DNA of 64,000 nucleotides, taken from contig NZ_FOVM01000007.1 in the NCBI RefSeq assembly GCF_900115155.1, forward strand, positions 166,613-230,612, given 5' to 3'. The stretch is from Mycetocola miduiensis. Lineage in GTDB: Bacteria; Actinomycetota; Actinomycetes; Actinomycetales; Microbacteriaceae. Shown here piece after piece: positions 8,978 through 19,823 of the stretch. Numbering within the stretch: position 1 is the stretch's first letter; the number at the start of each line of letters is the position of its first letter. A model generated the notes under the pieces. That model was given only the letters and a program-made list of their open reading frames with translations, ran no database searches and was not told where the DNA came from. The position numbers and the translations under genes were made by a program.

Positions 8978-11545
8978 CTACGGTTTGGTGGCGATGCTCA
9001 CGATCTTCGGTGCCCGGACGACCACGTTTACGATGGTCCGGTCTCCGACGGCGCGCTGCACGGCCGCAGACGCGCGGGCGAGCGATTCGAGCTCATCCGT
9101 CGACACCTTCGGCGATACCTCGAGGCGGTCGCGGACCTTACCGTCGACCTGCACGACGCACGTCACAGACTCCTCCACCAGAAGTGTCGGGTCGGCCTTG
9201 CGCCAGGTGACGTGGGACACCGTCGGCTCATAGCCGAGCATCTCCCACATGTCCTCGGCTGTGTATGGCGCGAACAGGTTGAGGGCGACGGCGGTGACCT
9301 CAGCGGCTTCGCGGACGGCAGCATCCGCCGGGCCTGCACCGGTGTCGATCACCTTGCGAGTCGCGTTGACGAGTTCCATCAGACGGGCGACTACGACGTT
9401 GAACTTGAACGATTCGACGAGCCCCGGTGCGTCGGCAAGGAAGCGGTGGGTAACGCGGCGCAGCGCCGGGTCGCCCGTCTTCCAGAGCACGTCCGGGGCG
9501 CTGGTCACATCGTGGGCTACGCGCCATGCCCGACCGAGGAACTTCGCGGACCCGGCTGGGGAGACATCCGCCCAATCGATGTCGTCTTCGGGCGGTCCGG
9601 CGAAGACGAGGGTGACGCGCAATGCGTCGGCCCCGTATCTCTCGAGCTCGCTGGCGAATTCGACGAGGTTGCCACGGCTCTTCGACATCTTCGCGCCGTC
9701 CATGAGCACCATTCCCTGGTTGAGCAGAGAGGTAAACGGTTCGGTGAAGCTCAGGTAGTCGAGGTCGTAGAGGACCTTTGTAATGAACCGTGAGTAGAGC
9801 AGGTGCAGGATCGCGTGCTCAACACCGCCGACGTACTGGTCGACCGGTGCCCACTTGTCGGCCTGGGCCGGGTCGAACGCCATGGTGTCTGACTGCGGGT
9901 TGAGGTAACGCAGGTAGTACCAGGAGCTGTCGACGAACGTGTCCATCGTGTCGGAGTCGCGCTTGGCTGCTGCTCCGCAACGGGGGCACGGCACGTTGAT
10001 CCAGTCCTCGGCCGCACCGAGCGGACTGGTGCCCTTCGGCTGCAGGTCGAGACCCTCTGCAGGCGGCAACTCGACGGGGAGCTGGTCCTCGGGAACGGGG
10101 ACTTCACCACACACCTCACAGTGGATGATCGGGATCGGTGCTCCCCAGTAGCGCTGGCGGGAGATCAGCCAGTCACGCAGCCGGTAGTTCTTCGCGGTTT
10201 CACCGAGCCCGGATGCCGTGAGTGCGTCGGTGATCTTCGCGATCGCCACGTTCTTGCTCAGGCCGTTGAACGGGCCCGAGTTGATCAACCGGCCGGGGCC
10301 GACGAGCGCTTCTCCAGTGACCTTCGGGTCGAGGGGCGGCAGGTCGTCGGGGAGCTCGCCGTCGACGAGCACAGGGATCGCTCCGGTGACCGGCTGGCTG
10401 GTGTCGACGACGACGCGCACGGGCAGGTCAAAAGCGCGGGCGAAGTCAAGGTCGCGCTGGTCGTGGGCCGGAACAGCCATGATCGCGCCGTGCCCGTAGT
10501 CGGCGAGCACGTAATCGGACGCCCAGATCGGCAGGCGTTCGCCGTTGAGCGGGTTGGTCGCGTAGCGCTCCAGGAAGACTCCGGTCTTCTCCCGTTCCGT
10601 GCTGAGACGCTCAATGTCGGTCTCCGCTTTGACGCGGTCGACATACTCCGCAAACGCAGCCTTCGTGGCATCCGGTGCATCGGCGACCAGTTCGGCGGCG
10701 AGCTCAGAATCGGCGGCGACGACCATGAAGGTGACACCGTAAAGCGTGTCGGGGCGCGTCGTGTACACGGCGACCGGATCGGCCTTGCCCTCGATGACGA
10801 AGTTCACGTCGGCGCCGGTGGATCGGCCAACCCAGTTGCGCTGCATGCTCATGACCTTCGACGGCCATGCGCCTTCGAGCTGCTTCAGGTCGTCGACGAG
10901 GCGGTCGGCGTAGTCAGTGATGCGGAAATACCACTGGGTGAGTTTCTTCTTCGTGACGAGGTTGCCACACCGCTCACAGTGACCGTCGACGACCTGCTCG
11001 TTGGCCAGAACGGTCTGGTCGAACGGGCACCAGTTGACCGGGCTCGCCTTGCGGTAGGCCAGGCCCTTTTCGTACAACTTCAGGAACAGCCACTGGGTCC
11101 AGCGGTAATACTCGGGGTCGGAGGTGTGGATCTCGCGATCCCAGTCGAACGAGGGCGCGTAAGTGCGGAAACTGGACTTCTGCTGCGCGATGTTGTCGTA
11201 GGTCCAGCGACGCGGGTCGACGCCACGCTTGATGGCGGCGTTCTCGGCGGGAAGACCGAATGAGTCCCAGCCGATCGGGTGCAGAACGTTGAACCCCTGC
11301 TGGCGCCAGTACCTGGCCACGACATCGCCGAGGCCGAACGCTTCGGCGTGCCCCATGTGCAGGTCGCCTGAGGGGTACGGGAACATGTCAAGGACATACT
11401 TGCGCGGGCGCTTGTCGTTCTCGTCGTCCGTCGCGAAGGGCTTCATCCGGTCCCATACCGGAAGCCACTTCTCCTGGATAGCGGCGAAATCGTACTTCTG
11501 TCCGACCTGGGTTTGCTCGTCGTGTGACACGTGGCTCTCATTCAT
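8978..11545 (-). CDS. leuS: Leucyl-tRNA synthetase
   Basis: This class I aminoacyl-tRNA synthetase is about 855 residues from ATG 11545; a TTG at 11596 would add 17. The HIGH signature appears as HMGH in [15 protein letters not shown]. The editing domain sits in the middle ([12 protein letters not shown] and [16 protein letters not shown]), and the class signature is [12 protein letters not shown] zinc-binding CPRCGA motif is present before the signature. The anticodon-binding region ends the protein. It charges tRNA-Leu in the cytoplasm. No strong ribosome site is seen upstream of either start, so the N-terminus is uncertain. Confidence 0.96.
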   Translation of the reverse strand: MNESHVSHDEQTQVGQKYDFAAIQEKWLPVWDRMKPFATDDENDKRPRKYVLDMFPYPSGDLHMGHAEAFGLGDVVARYWRQQGFNVLHPIGWDSFGLPAENAAIKRGVDPRRWTYDNIAQQKSSFRTYAPSFDWDREIHTSDPEYYRWTQWLFLKLYEKGLAYRKASPVNWCPFDQTVLANEQVVDGHCERCGNLVTKKKLTQWYFRITDYADRLVDDLKQLEGAWPSKVMSMQRNWVGRSTGADVNFVIEGKADPVAVYTTRPDTLYGVTFMVVAADSELAAELVADAPDATKAAFAEYVDRVKAETDIERLSTEREKTGVFLERYATNPLNGERLPIWASDYVLADYGHGAIMAVPAHDQRDLDFARAFDLPVRVVVDTSQPVTGAIPVLVDGELPDDLPPLDPKVTGEALVGPGRLINSGPFNGLSKNVAIAKITDALTASGLGETAKNYRLRDWLISRQRYWGAPIPIIHCEVCGEVPVPEDQLPVELPPAEGLDLQPKGTSPLGAAEDWINVPCPRCGAAAKRDSDTMDTFVDSSWYYLRYLNPQSDTMAFDPAQADKWAPVDQYVGGVEHAILHLLYSRFITKVLYDLDYLSFTEPFTSLLNQGMVLMDGAKMSKSRGNLVEFASELERYGADALRVTLVFAGPPEDDIDWADVSPAGSAKFLGRAWRVAHDVTSAPDVLWKTGDPALRRVTHRFLADAPGLVESFKFNVVVARLMELVNATRKVIDTGAGPADAAVREAAEVTAVALNLFAPYTAEDMWEMLGYEPTVSHVTWRKADPTLLVEESVTCVVQVDGKVRDRLEVSPKVSTDELESLARASAAVQRAVGDRTIVNVVVRAPKIVSIATKP

Positions 11546-11600
11546 AAGCGGGGAAAGGACCTGTGTGGAGGCACTTCGGCGTTCCGCATGATCCAACGAT

Positions 11601-12995
11601 CTAGCCTACTTCCTGTTCGGACACGCCTAACGCGGTCAAAAGCGCGGCGGCTTTCACCCGGGTCTCTTCGATTTCCTCGTCGATCACCGACAGTGCGGTG
11701 ATGCCGCCGCCTGTTCCGATGGATGCCCCGCCGGCATCGATCACGATGCTGCGGATCACCATGGCCAGGTCGACAGCGCCGTCGGCGCCGAAGTAACCGA
11801 AAGCGCCTGAGTACACGCCGCGAGGGCCCGCCTCCAGCCGGTCGAGGATGGTCATGGCTGAAATCTTTGGCGCCCCGGTCATCGAACCCGCTGGGAAGGC
11901 CGATTGGACGGCATCCACCCCGCTCACTCCCTCGGCGAGGCGGGCGGTGACGGTGCTGACGAGTTGGTGGACCTGCGCGTAACTCTCCACGGCGAGCAGC
12001 TGGGTGACCGCCACACTGCCGGTGATGGCAACACGACCGAGGTCGTTGCGCATGAGATCGACGATCATCAAGTTCTCTGCGCGTTCCTTGTCGCTGCCGA
12101 TCAGTTCCGCTTCGAGTTGTGCGTCGCGTTCCGGTGTTCTTCCGCGTGGACGGGTTCCCTTGATCGGGCGGGTCGTCACCCTTCCGTCTGGGCTGACCCG
12201 GAGGAACTGCTCCGGTGACGAGCTGACCAGAGAGACCCCATCCACAACGATCAAGCCGCCGTGATGGCTGGGGCTTGAATGCCGCAGTCGGCGGTACACA
12301 TCGACGGCGGTGAACGACCCGTCGATTCGGATTTCGTTGGTAAGGCAGAGCTGGTACACGTTGCCGCGACCGATTTCGGCTTGCGCTTCTTCGACGAGCT
12401 CCGCGTATCTGGGTGCCGGATGCCGCCAACGGACAGATCCTGGTCCAGCGGGCGGATGCGGCGGGTCGGGTATCGGGTCGGAAAGCTGACTGAGCCAGTC
12501 GAAGGGCTCCCCCGCTGCCGCGTCTTCTTGTTCCAGCGCGGTGACGGTGTGTGCTGTGTGGTCGAAGACGAGCATCCTGGCAGGGCGGAGGACCGCGGCA
12601 TCCGGATACCGTGACGGGTGCGAGGGTGTGCCGCAGATTTCCGCTCCAGCTTCGTAGCCGATCCAGCCCACCCAGCCTGGCGAGAACTCCCCTGCAGGAA
12701 CGCCGTTTTTGTTGCTTGCGCCGGCGCTCTCATCGGCGAGCTCGGCGCGAAGGGCGGCGAAGATGGTGGAGTGCCCGGTGACCACGGTCTCGGTGTCGTC
12801 GCCGAGTGCTGTCGACCGGGTAACGGTTCCGTTGGGGACCGAAGCCGTGAGTAGTTCAGTTCCATCGCCGAGGTAGCTGAATCCGCTGGAAGCGTGGACC
12901 CCGCTATCCAGCCAAAATGCGCGAGGTGATGCTGCGAACATCGTGACGAAGGCGATTTCGGGGTCGATCCATGTGCTCAGTTGTCTCGACCTCAC
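11601..12995 (-). CDS. pabB: Aminodeoxychorismate synthase component I (PabB-type)
   Basis: This chorismate-utilising enzyme makes 4-amino-4-deoxychorismate for folate synthesis. The signature [10 protein letters not shown] matches the PabB form, in which the lysine-containing PIKGT replaces PIAGT of anthranilate synthase. The active-site strings [31 protein letters not shown] and GGGITALS are all present. The reading frame stays open far upstream (to 13232), but that extra segment is arginine-rich and unlike the family. GTG 12995 or 13007 gives about 465 residues, the normal size. A GGAGG at 13009-13013 is awkwardly spaced for both starts. No pabA or pabC is adjacent. Confidence 0.88.
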   Translation of the reverse strand: MRSRQLSTWIDPEIAFVTMFAASPRAFWLDSGVHASSGFSYLGDGTELLTASVPNGTVTRSTALGDDTETVVTGHSTIFAALRAELADESAGASNKNGVPAGEFSPGWVGWIGYEAGAEICGTPSHPSRYPDAAVLRPARMLVFDHTAHTVTALEQEDAAAGEPFDWLSQLSDPIPDPPHPPAGPGSVRWRHPAPRYAELVEEAQAEIGRGNVYQLCLTNEIRIDGSFTAVDVYRRLRHSSPSHHGGLIVVDGVSLVSSSPEQFLRVSPDGRVTTRPIKGTRPRGRTPERDAQLEAELIGSDKERAENLMIVDLMRNDLGRVAITGSVAVTQLLAVESYAQVHQLVSTVTARLAEGVSGVDAVQSAFPAGSMTGAPKISAMTILDRLEAGPRGVYSGAFGYFGADGAVDLAMVIRSIVIDAGGASIGTGGGITALSVIDEEIEETRVKAAALLTALGVSEQEVG

Positions 12996-13218
12996 GCTGG
13001 ATACCACGCCTCCAAGTTTAGATTGCGTACGTGGTCGGGAGATTCTCCGCTCAACCGGGATCAGTGTGGTCTGTGCAAGCTGCGCGCGTACAGATTCGGG
13101 GTGTTCGGTTCCATCCACCGGTGCGGCGCTCAGCCTCGTCGGCGGGTTCTGCGCCTCTGGCCTCGGCGGTCGTGCCATGCGCAGGACGCACCCGGCAAGC
13201 CGACGTAGACTTCGAGAA

Positions 13219-13677
13219 ATGACCACTCTCACGACGCTGACGGACGCTGGAATGCGCGCGATGAACGCTGTTCACCGCGCTCTTCTTGCCATTTCGGGCG
13301 GTCGCGTCGGCTGGCGGCTCGGTCCGATGGTCGTGCTCGAGTTGCACACGGTCGGCCGCTCGTCCGGATTCCGACGATCGACGATGCTTACGGCCCCTAT
13401 TCACCGAGACGGTCGGTTTGTCCTCGTCGCATCGAAGGGTGGCGACGACCGGGACCCGCAGTGGTACAAGAACCTGTGCGCCGAACCGGATGTCGAAATT
13501 TCGGTTCGCGGCACGACTGGACGCTATCGGGCACGCACCGCGTCAGATGCTGAGAAACAGGAGCTGTGGCCGGAGATCGTCGCTTCGTATCGCGGTTATG
13601 CGGCGTACCAGCGCCGAACCTCCCGGAACATCCCTGTGGTGATCTGCGAGCCGGCCGACGACAACTCGACGTCTTAG
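13219..13677 (+). CDS. Deazaflavin (F420)-dependent nitroreductase family protein
   Basis: Starting at ATG 13219, this 152-residue protein belongs to the split-barrel DDN-like family. Typical elements are HTVGRSSGFRRSTML, VASKGGDDRDPQWYKNL and a C-terminal YQRRTSRNIPVVICEP. Such proteins bind the deazaflavin F420 or a related flavin and reduce nitro groups, quinones or enones; the natural substrate here is unknown. The frame continues upstream of 13219 inside the opposite-strand pabB region, but family length favours this start. Immediately downstream lies the 30-bp composite repeat. Confidence 0.85.
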   Translation: MTTLTTLTDAGMRAMNAVHRALLAISGGRVGWRLGPMVVLELHTVGRSSGFRRSTMLTAPIHRDGRFVLVASKGGDDRDPQWYKNLCAEPDVEISVRGTTGRYRARTASDAEKQELWPEIVASYRGYAAYQRRTSRNIPVVICEPADDNSTS

Positions 13678-13680
13678 TAC

Positions 13681-13935
13681 CGATCGGGCCCAAAGAGTCG
13701 TTCGGCCGCCCACGCGAGCAGCCCTTCGGGCCCAATCGATCACCCGAGCACCCCTTTGGGACCAATCGATCACCCGAGCAGCCGTTCGGGCCCAATCAAG
13801 TTCACCGGCGTTCACGGGCGATGCGTGACTTGTGCGTCGCTCCAGCCGATCGGGCCCGAAAGGTCGTTCGGATGCGACGCGAACAGCCATTTGGGACCGA
13901 TCGATCACCCGAACAGCGCTTTGGGACGGATCGAC
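13681..13935. repeat. 30-bp-period composite repeat, right locus
   Basis: The space between the converging oxidoreductase and cydC genes holds two composite modules. Module one has an inverted unit at about 13681-13705 and direct units beginning at 13716, 13746 and 13776. Module two has an inverted unit near 13848-13871 and direct units at 13881 and 13911. Direct units are spaced exactly 30 bp and read roughly GAGCACCCCTTTGGGACC then AATCGATCACCC. The inverted-to-direct spacing (33-35 bp) matches the locus at 1-242. Each direct unit also contains a tiny CCCTTTGGG-type hairpin. Because 30 is divisible by three, the repeats create spurious ORFs with decapeptide repeats on both strands. Confidence 0.85.
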
Positions 13936-13981
13936 GGCCACCGCCAGCAAAAGACACCGGCAGAATGAACACCGCACCATA

Positions 13982-15691
13982 TCAACGCCCGACCAGAACC
14001 CCGTCGACAACGCGAACTCTGCGGTTCACGAGCCCGGCAGGTACATCCCCATGCGAGATGAGCAGCACGGTGCGATCCCCACTCGCCTGCAGCAGGTCCT
14101 GAAGCAATGCCCCAGCGAGGTCCGCTTCGACGTTGGCCGTCGGCTCATCGAGCACGAGAACCGGGAAATCCCGCAACAGCGCCCGAGCCACCGCGATACG
14201 CTGCGCCTGCCCACCGGAGACGAGCGAACCGCGCTCCCCCACACGGGCATCCAGACCCCCGCGAGCGGCGACCCAGTCACCGAGACCGACCCGGTCGAGC
14301 ACAGCAAGAAGTTCGGCATCTGTGGCGGTGTCTTTCGCGAACAGCAGGTTCTGACGAACACTTTCATCGAAGAGATACGGGATCTGCTCGCACAGCCCGA
14401 CGAAGCGTCGAACCTCTTCGACCGGCAGCTCCCGCACATCCTGCCCAGACAGCCGATAGGTCCCCGTGTGGTCGAGGAAACGCACGAGCACGTGCGCGAG
14501 CGTGGTCTTGCCCGCGCCACTCGCCCCCTCGATGAGCACCCGCTCGCCCTGGCCGATCGCGAGGGATGCCACCGAGAGTGCAGGAGCGGATGCTCCGGGC
14601 CAGCTGGCCGATACGCCTTCCAGTTCCATGGCCGGCGCCACCGGCACCGGCATCCGTTCGCTTGTGCCCCCATCGACGCGAATCTCGACCGGCACCTCGT
14701 TCGGCGCTACCCGGGCGATGCGCTGGGCGCTCGACCGCACCTCGCGCCAGGCGCTGACGGCGAGCGGCACGGATGCGACCACCTCGAAGACCGCGAGCGG
14801 CACGAGCACGATCACCGCGAGCCCCGGCCCACTGAGCGGCCCAGTCCCGGTCGTGGCCAGCGCGGGAATACCGGCGACGAGGGACCACGCCACCGCAATC
14901 CCAGAAAACAGCGACAGAGCGGCGGCCGCAATACCGGCCCCGAGCGACCGGGCGGTCAGCGCCCGGGTGAGATCGCGATCAGCCGCTTCGACTTTCCGGC
15001 GCCCCGACTCCTCAGCCCCGTACGCGATGAGAACGTCCAGGCTCCCGAGGTAATCGATCAGAGCGTCAACGAGTGCGGCACGTTTCGGTGCCAGTGAGCG
15101 CTCTGCGGATGCCGACACCCGGCCAGCGACGACGATTCCGACCCCGAATGCTGCGATGAAAGCGATGACAAGCCCAACCGCTGCGGTCGGCGACAGCAGG
15201 GCGACGACCCAGACGGCGATCGCTGCGACGCCCACCGAGGTGAGGAGCGGCTGGACAACACGCAACGGCAGGTTCTGCAGTTCGTCGACATCGGAAACCA
15301 GGGACGAGAGGAGTGAGCCGCGGCGGGCGCGCCCCAATCCGTCGGGCGCGAGCGGGATGAGCCGACGCAGCAGGTCGACCCGAACGGTTTCGAGCTGACG
15401 GAATGCGGCGTCGTGGCTGGTGAGACGCTCCAGATAACGGAAAAGCGCCCGACCGAGCGCGAACGCGCGCACCCCGACGACAGCCATCGACAGGTAGAGG
15501 ATGGGCGGCTGTTCGGATGCGCGGGTGATCAGGTACGCGCTCGTCGCCATGAGAGCGACCGTGGAGAGCGCGGCTAGTACTCCGAAGACCACTCCCCAGA
15601 CCCAGCCCGCTGTGCGCGGCTGGGCGATGGACAGGATCGAACGGACATCGCCGGAGCGAATGGGAACGGAAGCCTGCAGATCGGCACTCAT
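13982..15691 (-). CDS. cydC: Thiol reductant ABC exporter subunit CydC
   Basis: This 569-residue half-transporter has six membrane helices followed by an ATPase domain. The Walker A is GASGAGKTT, the signature is LVSGGQAQRIAVARALLRD, and the Walker B is VLVLDEPTANVE. CydC pairs with CydD to export cysteine or glutathione-type reductants, which is needed to assemble cytochrome bd. It starts at ATG 15691, overlapping the cydD stop by four bases (ATGA), so translation is probably coupled. It is the last gene of the cydABDC operon. Its 3' flank is the composite repeat, which may terminate the transcript. Confidence 0.93.
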   Translation of the reverse strand: MSADLQASVPIRSGDVRSILSIAQPRTAGWVWGVVFGVLAALSTVALMATSAYLITRASEQPPILYLSMAVVGVRAFALGRALFRYLERLTSHDAAFRQLETVRVDLLRRLIPLAPDGLGRARRGSLLSSLVSDVDELQNLPLRVVQPLLTSVGVAAIAVWVVALLSPTAAVGLVIAFIAAFGVGIVVAGRVSASAERSLAPKRAALVDALIDYLGSLDVLIAYGAEESGRRKVEAADRDLTRALTARSLGAGIAAAALSLFSGIAVAWSLVAGIPALATTGTGPLSGPGLAVIVLVPLAVFEVVASVPLAVSAWREVRSSAQRIARVAPNEVPVEIRVDGGTSERMPVPVAPAMELEGVSASWPGASAPALSVASLAIGQGERVLIEGASGAGKTTLAHVLVRFLDHTGTYRLSGQDVRELPVEEVRRFVGLCEQIPYLFDESVRQNLLFAKDTATDAELLAVLDRVGLGDWVAARGGLDARVGERGSLVSGGQAQRIAVARALLRDFPVLVLDEPTANVEADLAGALLQDLLQASGDRTVLLISHGDVPAGLVNRRVRVVDGVLVGR

Positions 15692-17343
15692 GACGCTCCC
15701 GCCAGGACCAGCGGTTCGATTCGAAGGACGGCATCAGCCCGTTGGATCACGGCCTCGCGGTGGCTCACGACGACTACGGCGACACCCGCATCGGCAACCA
15801 CCCGAAGCCCGTCCAGCAGCCGTGCCTCGGTCTCCGCGTCCAACGCCGAGCTCGGTTCGTCGAGCAGCAGCACAGCGCAACCCCGGCCGAGGGTTCGGTA
15901 GATGGCGCGGGCGATGCCCACGCGCTGCGCCTGGCCGCCCGAAAGACCGGTCCCAGCGACGCCGACGGCGAGGTCCGGTGAGAGATCGGCGGCTGCGGCG
16001 AGGTCGAGCGCGTGCCGGACCCTCTCGGGATCCAGAGCGGCTGAACCCAGCGCCACATTCTCGGCGACGGAGCCGACGACAAGCGACGGCCGTTGACCGG
16101 TCCATGCCAGCCACGGGCGCTCACGTCCCGTGAACGGAATGGGCGTCTGCCCGAGTGCGATCGTTCCGGTGTGCGGGGCGAATCCGAGAACCGCTCCGAG
16201 GAGGCTGGATTTTCCCGCCCCGCTCGGCCCGGCAATCACGGTCAGCTGGCCGCGGGCGAACTCCGTAGAGATCGGCGCGAGCACGGGTCCGTTGCCGTAG
16301 TCGACGGACACATCCGTGAGCGTGAGTGTCCCGGATGCCTCGACGTCGCGACCGGCCGGCACCGGAGAATCCGCCCGTCTCGACTTCGCTGCATCGAGGA
16401 TGTCGAAGGCATCCTCCGCGGCCGCGACGCCCTCAGCCGCGGCGTGGAAGCCGGCGCCGACCTGGCGCAGAGGGAGAAAAGCTTCAGGGGCGAGCAGCAG
16501 AACGAACAGCCCGACCGAAAGCGCCATCGAGCCGTCGACGAGCCGCAGGCCGATCGAGACGGCCACCAGGGCGACGGAGAGACTCGCCGCGAGTTCCAGC
16601 GCGAAACTCGACAGGAACGAGACCCGAAGGACCCGCATCGTCTGCGTGCGGTAGTCCCGTGTGATCGAACGCATCCGGTCGATTTGACGCCGTTCCCTAC
16701 CGAAAATCTTGAGGGTCGCGAGTCCGCCGAGGGTGTCGACGAAGCCGGACGAGAGATCACCGAGCACGGCCCACTGCCGCCGCTGGACGACCTGGGTGGC
16801 AAGGCCGATGAGGATCATGAAGATCGGGATCAGGGGCAGCGTCACGACGATGAAGATCGCTGACACCCAGTCCTGCATCAGGATGACGACCACAATCACG
16901 GGAGTGACGATCGCGGTGAGGATCAGCTGAGGGAGGTACTTGGAGAAGTAGTCGTCGAGAGCGTCCATTCCGCGTCCGAGCAGGGTCGCCACCCGGGCAC
17001 TGCTTTGCCCGGCGAGCCACGACGGCCCCAGGCGGCGAACAGCGTCGAGCACCCCGAGCCGCAATTCGCTCTTGACCTTCGCGGCACCCCTGGCGGCGAC
17101 GAGGTCCTGCCCGTAGACGAGCACCGCCCGGATGCCGGCGACGGCGACGAGCGCCCCGATCTGCGGCAGGATCTCCCCGAGTGGGCGCCCTTCAACGGCC
17201 CCGGTGATGCACGCGGTGAGCAGCCAGGCGAAGGCCAGGATGCATACTGTCGTCGCAATCCCGATGGCGGCACCGCCGAGAAGGAGCCACCTCGCGCTGA
17301 CGGCGTAGCGAAGGAGCCGGGGATCGAGAGGTCGCACAGTCAC
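15688..17343 (-). CDS. cydD: Thiol reductant ABC exporter subunit CydD
   Basis: This 551-residue half-transporter has an N-terminal membrane domain with the CydD-like GRGMDALDDYFSKYLPQL loop. The ATPase part has Walker A GPSGAGKSS, signature GLSGGQAQRVGIARAIYR and Walker B VLLLDEPSSALD. It is the partner of CydC. The GTG start at 17343 lies three bases after cydB ends. The residues and length look intact, so the cyd cluster should encode a complete oxidase plus its assembly exporter. Confidence 0.93.
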   Translation of the reverse strand: MTVRPLDPRLLRYAVSARWLLLGGAAIGIATTVCILAFAWLLTACITGAVEGRPLGEILPQIGALVAVAGIRAVLVYGQDLVAARGAAKVKSELRLGVLDAVRRLGPSWLAGQSSARVATLLGRGMDALDDYFSKYLPQLILTAIVTPVIVVVILMQDWVSAIFIVVTLPLIPIFMILIGLATQVVQRRQWAVLGDLSSGFVDTLGGLATLKIFGRERRQIDRMRSITRDYRTQTMRVLRVSFLSSFALELAASLSVALVAVSIGLRLVDGSMALSVGLFVLLLAPEAFLPLRQVGAGFHAAAEGVAAAEDAFDILDAAKSRRADSPVPAGRDVEASGTLTLTDVSVDYGNGPVLAPISTEFARGQLTVIAGPSGAGKSSLLGAVLGFAPHTGTIALGQTPIPFTGRERPWLAWTGQRPSLVVGSVAENVALGSAALDPERVRHALDLAAAADLSPDLAVGVAGTGLSGGQAQRVGIARAIYRTLGRGCAVLLLDEPSSALDAETEARLLDGLRVVADAGVAVVVVSHREAVIQRADAVLRIEPLVLAGAS

Positions 17344-17346
17344 AGG

Positions 17347-18384
17347 TTAATGCGCCACTTCGACAGTTCTCTCGACACCCGGGTCCGCGCCGCCGTCGAT
17401 GTGAGCACGAGTCACGCGCTTGCGGAACACCCAGTAGGTCCAGCCTTGATAGAGCAGGATGAGCGGCAGGGCGATGAGGGCGGTCCAGCTCATCACCTGC
17501 AGTGTGTACGGGCTCGACGAGGCGTTCGCGATGGTGAGGCTGTTGGCGGGGTCGTTGCTTGCTGGCATGACGTCCGGGAACAGCGCCGTGAAGAGCGTCA
17601 GTACTGCAAGCGCGATGGTCGAGGCCATAAGACCGAACGCGAGCCCCTCCCTACCCCGGAGGTTCGCGACGAAGGCCGCGACCAGGGTGAGGGCTGCCGC
17701 GACGGCGAGCAGCAGGCTCGGGAGCGAACCGAACTCCAGCACGGTCCAGGCGAGGAACACCCAAGCAACGACGATCGTCAGCACGCCGGCGCGGGTGGCG
17801 AGGGCCCGCGAACGCATCCGGATGGAGCCCTCGGACTTCAGCGCGAGGAAGTAGGCACCGTGGGTGAAGAACAGCAGGAGCGTCGCGAATCCGCCGAGGA
17901 GCGCGTACGGGTTGAGAAGGTCGAACACGGTGCCGGTGTAGTCGTGACCGGAGTCGAGCGACACTCCCCGGACGATGTTGGCGAACGCGACGCCCCAGAG
18001 GAACGCGGGTACCGCTGAACCCCAGACGATCATCCGGTCGAATCGGCGTTTCCAGGCCAACTCGGGGCGCTGGTGGCGGTACTCGAACGAAACGCCGCGC
18101 AGGATGAGTGCAAGAAGGATGATCAGAAGCGGAAGGTAGAAGCCGCTGAACAGCGTCGCGTACCACTCGGGGAACGCGGCGAACAGGGAGGCACCCGCCA
18201 CGATCAGCCAGGTCTCGTTGAGATCCCAGACCGGGCCGATGGTGTTGATCACGACGCGCCGGTCGGTGTCGTCCTTCGATACGAACGGCATGCTCATGCC
18301 GACGCCGAAGTCGAAACCGTCGAGGACGAAGTAGCCGATGAAGAAGAAGGCGATGATGCCGAACCAGAGAACTCCGAGATCCAT
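17347..18384 (-). CDS. cydB: Cytochrome bd ubiquinol/menaquinol oxidase subunit II
   Basis: This 345-residue protein has eight to nine predicted membrane helices. It begins with FFIGYFVLDGFDFGVGM, the conserved CydB N-terminus, and contains IGPVWDLNETWLI. CydB is the second subunit of the high-affinity terminal oxidase, which reduces oxygen with quinol under low oxygen or stress. The ATG start at 18384 is preceded by a strong AGGAGG site. It follows cydA by nine bases. Confidence 0.96.
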   Translation of the reverse strand: MDLGVLWFGIIAFFFIGYFVLDGFDFGVGMSMPFVSKDDTDRRVVINTIGPVWDLNETWLIVAGASLFAAFPEWYATLFSGFYLPLLIILLALILRGVSFEYRHQRPELAWKRRFDRMIVWGSAVPAFLWGVAFANIVRGVSLDSGHDYTGTVFDLLNPYALLGGFATLLLFFTHGAYFLALKSEGSIRMRSRALATRAGVLTIVVAWVFLAWTVLEFGSLPSLLLAVAAALTLVAAFVANLRGREGLAFGLMASTIALAVLTLFTALFPDVMPASNDPANSLTIANASSSPYTLQVMSWTALIALPLILLYQGWTYWVFRKRVTRAHIDGGADPGVERTVEVAH

Positions 18385-18393
18385 GATGTCCTC

Positions 18394-19806
18394 CTAGTAG
18401 ACCGTCGTGTGGACGAGTGGTTTGCCGGTTTCCTCATTGGACTCTGCTGGAACGGCCGGACCGTGTAGGACGGCCTTCTTGATCAGGCGGAACTCGACGA
18501 CCGCGAGCGACCCGTAGACCAGCGTGAAGAGGGTGAGGGAGATGAGCACCTCGAGGCCGGTCACTCCGGGCGAGACGCCGTCCGCGGTCTGGAGCAATCC
18601 GAAGACAAGCCACGGCTGTCGGCCCATTTCGGTGAACACCCAGCCGACGATCATCGCACCGAGCGACAGCGGGAACGACCAGATCGCGGCCTTCCATACC
18701 CACTTGTTCGTCGGCATCCGCCCCTTGCGGGTGAGCCAGAGCCCGACCATCGCGACGAAGATGTGCAGGATACCCAGGCCGATCATCCAGCGGAATGACC
18801 AGTAGGTGACCCAGATGATAGGCGTGTAGTCGCCGGGGCCGTAGAGGGTCTGGTACTGCTCCTGCAGGTTGTTGATGCCCTCAACGGTGCCGTTCAGGGT
18901 GTGCGTCGACAGGAATGACAGCAGGTACGGGATGCGGATGGAGAAGAGCTCGTGCACGCCGTCCGGAGTTCCGAGCGTGAAGATCGAGAAGGATGCTTCG
19001 GCGCCGGTCGATGTGTCGTACATCGCTTCTGCCGCGGCCATTTTCATCGGCTGCGACGCAACCATGGCGAGGCTGAGCTGGTCGCCGGCGAGGGTGGTTA
19101 GCGCACCGGAGATGACCATCGCCCAGAGGCCGAACTTCAGCGCAGGACGCATGGTCTCGAGGTGCTGGTTCCTCGACAGGTGCCAGGCGGCAACCGTGAT
19201 GATGAGCCCAGCGGAAACCATGAAGCAGGCAAAGATCGTGTGCGGGAAGGCGGCGAGGGCAACCGGGTTGGTCAGGAGCTCCCAAATGCTGGTGAGCTCC
19301 GCGCGGCCTTTCTCCTCGTTGATCGTGAACGCAACAGGGTTCTGCATGAATGCGTTCGCCGCGATGATGAAGTAGGCCGACAGGATGCTCGCGGTCGCGA
19401 CGACCCAGATGGTCGCGAGGTGGAGTTTCTCCGGCAGCTTGTCCCAGCCGAAGATCCACAGCCCGATGAACGTGGCCTCGAGGAAGAACGCGAGAAGGCC
19501 CTCGAAGGCAAGCGGTGCGCCGAAGACGTCGCCGACGAAGCGGGAGTAGTCGGACCAGTTCATTCCGAACTGGAACTCCTGCACAATGCCCGTCACGACG
19601 CCCATGGCGAAGTTGATCAGGAAGATCTTGCCGAAGAAATGGGTGAGCTGAAGGTAGTGCGTCTTGCCGGTCCGGACCCAGGCCGTTTGGAAGATCGCAA
19701 TAGTCAGAGCCATCCCGATCGTCAGCGGCACGAAGAGGAAGTGATAGATGGTCGTCAGCCCGAACTGCCAGCGTGACAGCAGCAGCGGATCCAGTAGCTC
19801 GTTCAC
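18394..19806 (-). CDS. cydA: Cytochrome bd oxidase subunit I
   Basis: This 470-residue subunit carries the haems and the quinol site. The start is taken as GTG 19806 because GGAGGT stands three bases upstream and VNELLDPLLLSRWQFGLT matches the family N-terminus; the frame continues spuriously to 19944 across the operator region. The conserved GRQPW motif of the quinol-binding region is present, and the Q-loop is short, as in actinobacteria. The protein heads the cydABDC operon. Its promoter region contains three inverted repeats of the BlaI type shared with the divergent blaI-like gene. Confidence 0.96.
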   Translation of the reverse strand: MNELLDPLLLSRWQFGLTTIYHFLFVPLTIGMALTIAIFQTAWVRTGKTHYLQLTHFFGKIFLINFAMGVVTGIVQEFQFGMNWSDYSRFVGDVFGAPLAFEGLLAFFLEATFIGLWIFGWDKLPEKLHLATIWVVATASILSAYFIIAANAFMQNPVAFTINEEKGRAELTSIWELLTNPVALAAFPHTIFACFMVSAGLIITVAAWHLSRNQHLETMRPALKFGLWAMVISGALTTLAGDQLSLAMVASQPMKMAAAEAMYDTSTGAEASFSIFTLGTPDGVHELFSIRIPYLLSFLSTHTLNGTVEGINNLQEQYQTLYGPGDYTPIIWVTYWSFRWMIGLGILHIFVAMVGLWLTRKGRMPTNKWVWKAAIWSFPLSLGAMIVGWVFTEMGRQPWLVFGLLQTADGVSPGVTGLEVLISLTLFTLVYGSLAVVEFRLIKKAVLHGPAVPAESNEETGKPLVHTTVY

Positions 19807-19823
19807 TTCACCTCCACGGCGAT

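Noticed and set aside
12996..13232. N-terminal extension of the pabB frame
   Set aside because: Arginine-rich, unlike the family, and it would make the protein about 80 residues too long.
13543..14010. Minus-strand ORF with repeated RVIDW-like decapeptides
   Set aside because: The protein repeat is only the translation of the 30-bp DNA repeats and overlaps the real oxidoreductase gene; no ribosome site or family.
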